NCBI GenBank assembly: GCA_002684695.1
Contig: NYVQ01000046.1
Span: 4,622 to 19,517, forward strand
Direction: 5' to 3'
Origin: SAR116 cluster bacterium
GTDB lineage: Bacteria > Pseudomonadota > Alphaproteobacteria > Puniceispirillales > GCA-002684695
Length of the DNA stretch: 14,896 nucleotides
Each line of letters opens with the position of its first letter. The stretch's first letter is position 1. Under the pieces are notes generated by a model that had not been told where the DNA came from, ran no database searches, and saw nothing but the letters and a program-made list of their open reading frames with translations. Of the stretch, positions 14,570 to 14,896 are shown one piece after another. Made by a program: the position numbers and the translations under genes.

Positions 14570-14896
14570 TCTTTATGAAATTTAATAGCTTCTTTAATCA
14601 AACTATAATTAACTGGTTTCTTATATTTTAAGGTTAATTGATCTATAATATCAACAACATTATTAATAGCTAAATAGGATCGCTCTATCCTTTGCGAAAT
14701 GTATTCGATAAATTGCTCGTCTAGAGAAAGTTGTCTATCTGAAAACTGTTTAATTAAAATTTTTTTTATTAATTCATCATCAGGTAACTTAATCTCTATA
14801 TTTGTAAAAGAAGATATTCTTGACATAAGATCCTTAAGCTTCCAACTAAATTTAAGTGGGTTATGACTACATGTAATTAATAAGTAATTGTTTGAA
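14566..14896 (-). CDS. DnaA-paralogue Hda-like protein, C-terminal part
   Basis: The frame is open to the right edge, so only about the last 110 residues are present and the gene begins outside the window. The visible part starts SNNYLLITCSHNPLKFSWKL, then KDLMSRISSF, NIEIKLPDDELIKKILIKQF and SDRQLSLDEQFIEYISQRIE, ending with a helical lid region (RSYLAINNVVDIIDQLTLKY). This fits the end of the AAA+ module of DnaA-type proteins: LLITS-type strand, DLxSR arginine region, and PDDxLxxxxLxKxFxDRQ. There is no DnaA domain IV DNA-binding helix-turn-helix after the lid, which points to Hda/HdaA, the factor that promotes DnaA-ATP hydrolysis with the sliding clamp. The ATG at 14826 is internal. Walker A and B lie off-window. 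Confidence 0.85.
   Translation of the reverse strand, partial: SNNYLLITCSHNPLKFSWKLKDLMSRISSFTNIEIKLPDDELIKKILIKQFSDRQLSLDEQFIEYISQRIERSYLAINNVVDIIDQLTLKYKKPVNYSLIKEAIKFHKD

Noticed and set aside
1..14896. Defence island, prophage, CRISPR or toxin-antitoxin system
   Set aside because: Every larger ORF has a housekeeping or ordinary metabolic assignment. No repeats, integrase, nuclease-effector or toxin-like pair is visible, and base composition is uniform.

Overview
The window looks like chromosomal DNA from a streamlined, AT-rich alphaproteobacterium, most plausibly a free-living marine lineage (SAR11-, SAR116- or AEGEAN-169-like). This placement is inferred, not proven. The evidence is very low GC throughout, tiny intergenic gaps, convergent genes whose stop codons overlap, an alphaproteobacterial-type cysteine-free L33 (rpmG), an EipB/DUF1849 periplasmic protein (a family largely confined to Alphaproteobacteria), an HdaA-like DnaA paralogue, and the gatC<>ruvX...plsY...topA...rpmG neighbourhood. 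I see no tRNA, rRNA, CRISPR array, insertion sequence or phage module.

Layout. Positions 1-2056 hold the 3' two thirds of cytosine deaminase (codA) and a closely coupled MFS permease. Positions 2120-3098 hold three small unrecognised envelope-type genes: a 72-aa protein, a secreted coiled-coil protein, and a convergent lipoprotein. Positions 3264-4208 encode a CrgA-type LysR regulator preceded by a near-perfect 31-bp palindrome. Positions 4200-7415 (minus strand) are the gatC-gatA-gatB operon for tRNA-dependent amidotransferase. Divergent from it, positions 7463-8803 carry ruvX, a small fused ORF, and plsY, all overlapping. Then come topA, rpmG, a ROK-family sugar kinase, a convergent eipB-like gene, rnd (RNase D), and the C-terminal part of an hda-like gene running off the right edge on the minus strand.

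The most striking item is the 83-aa ORF between ruvX and plsY (7938-8189). Its first ~37 residues look like the start of aspartate carbamoyltransferase (PyrB), and its last ~40 look like the end of class I dihydroorotase (PyrC). These are the two genes that normally sit between ruvX and plsY in many Alphaproteobacteria. I read it as an in-frame deletion scar that removed nearly all of pyrB and pyrC, including every catalytic residue, while keeping the start overlap with ruvX and the stop overlap with plsY. dprA (usually between plsY and topA) and rnr (often between topA and rpmG) are also missing from their usual places. With cytosine deaminase nearby, this suggests a cell leaning on pyrimidine salvage rather than de novo synthesis, unless pyrB and pyrC lie elsewhere in the genome.

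The remaining genes are housekeeping: mischarged-tRNA amidation, phospholipid synthesis, DNA supercoiling, ribosome, RNA processing, replication control and envelope integrity. They are packed with little regulatory DNA. Family calls were made by eye from remembered conserved motifs, and no database search was run.
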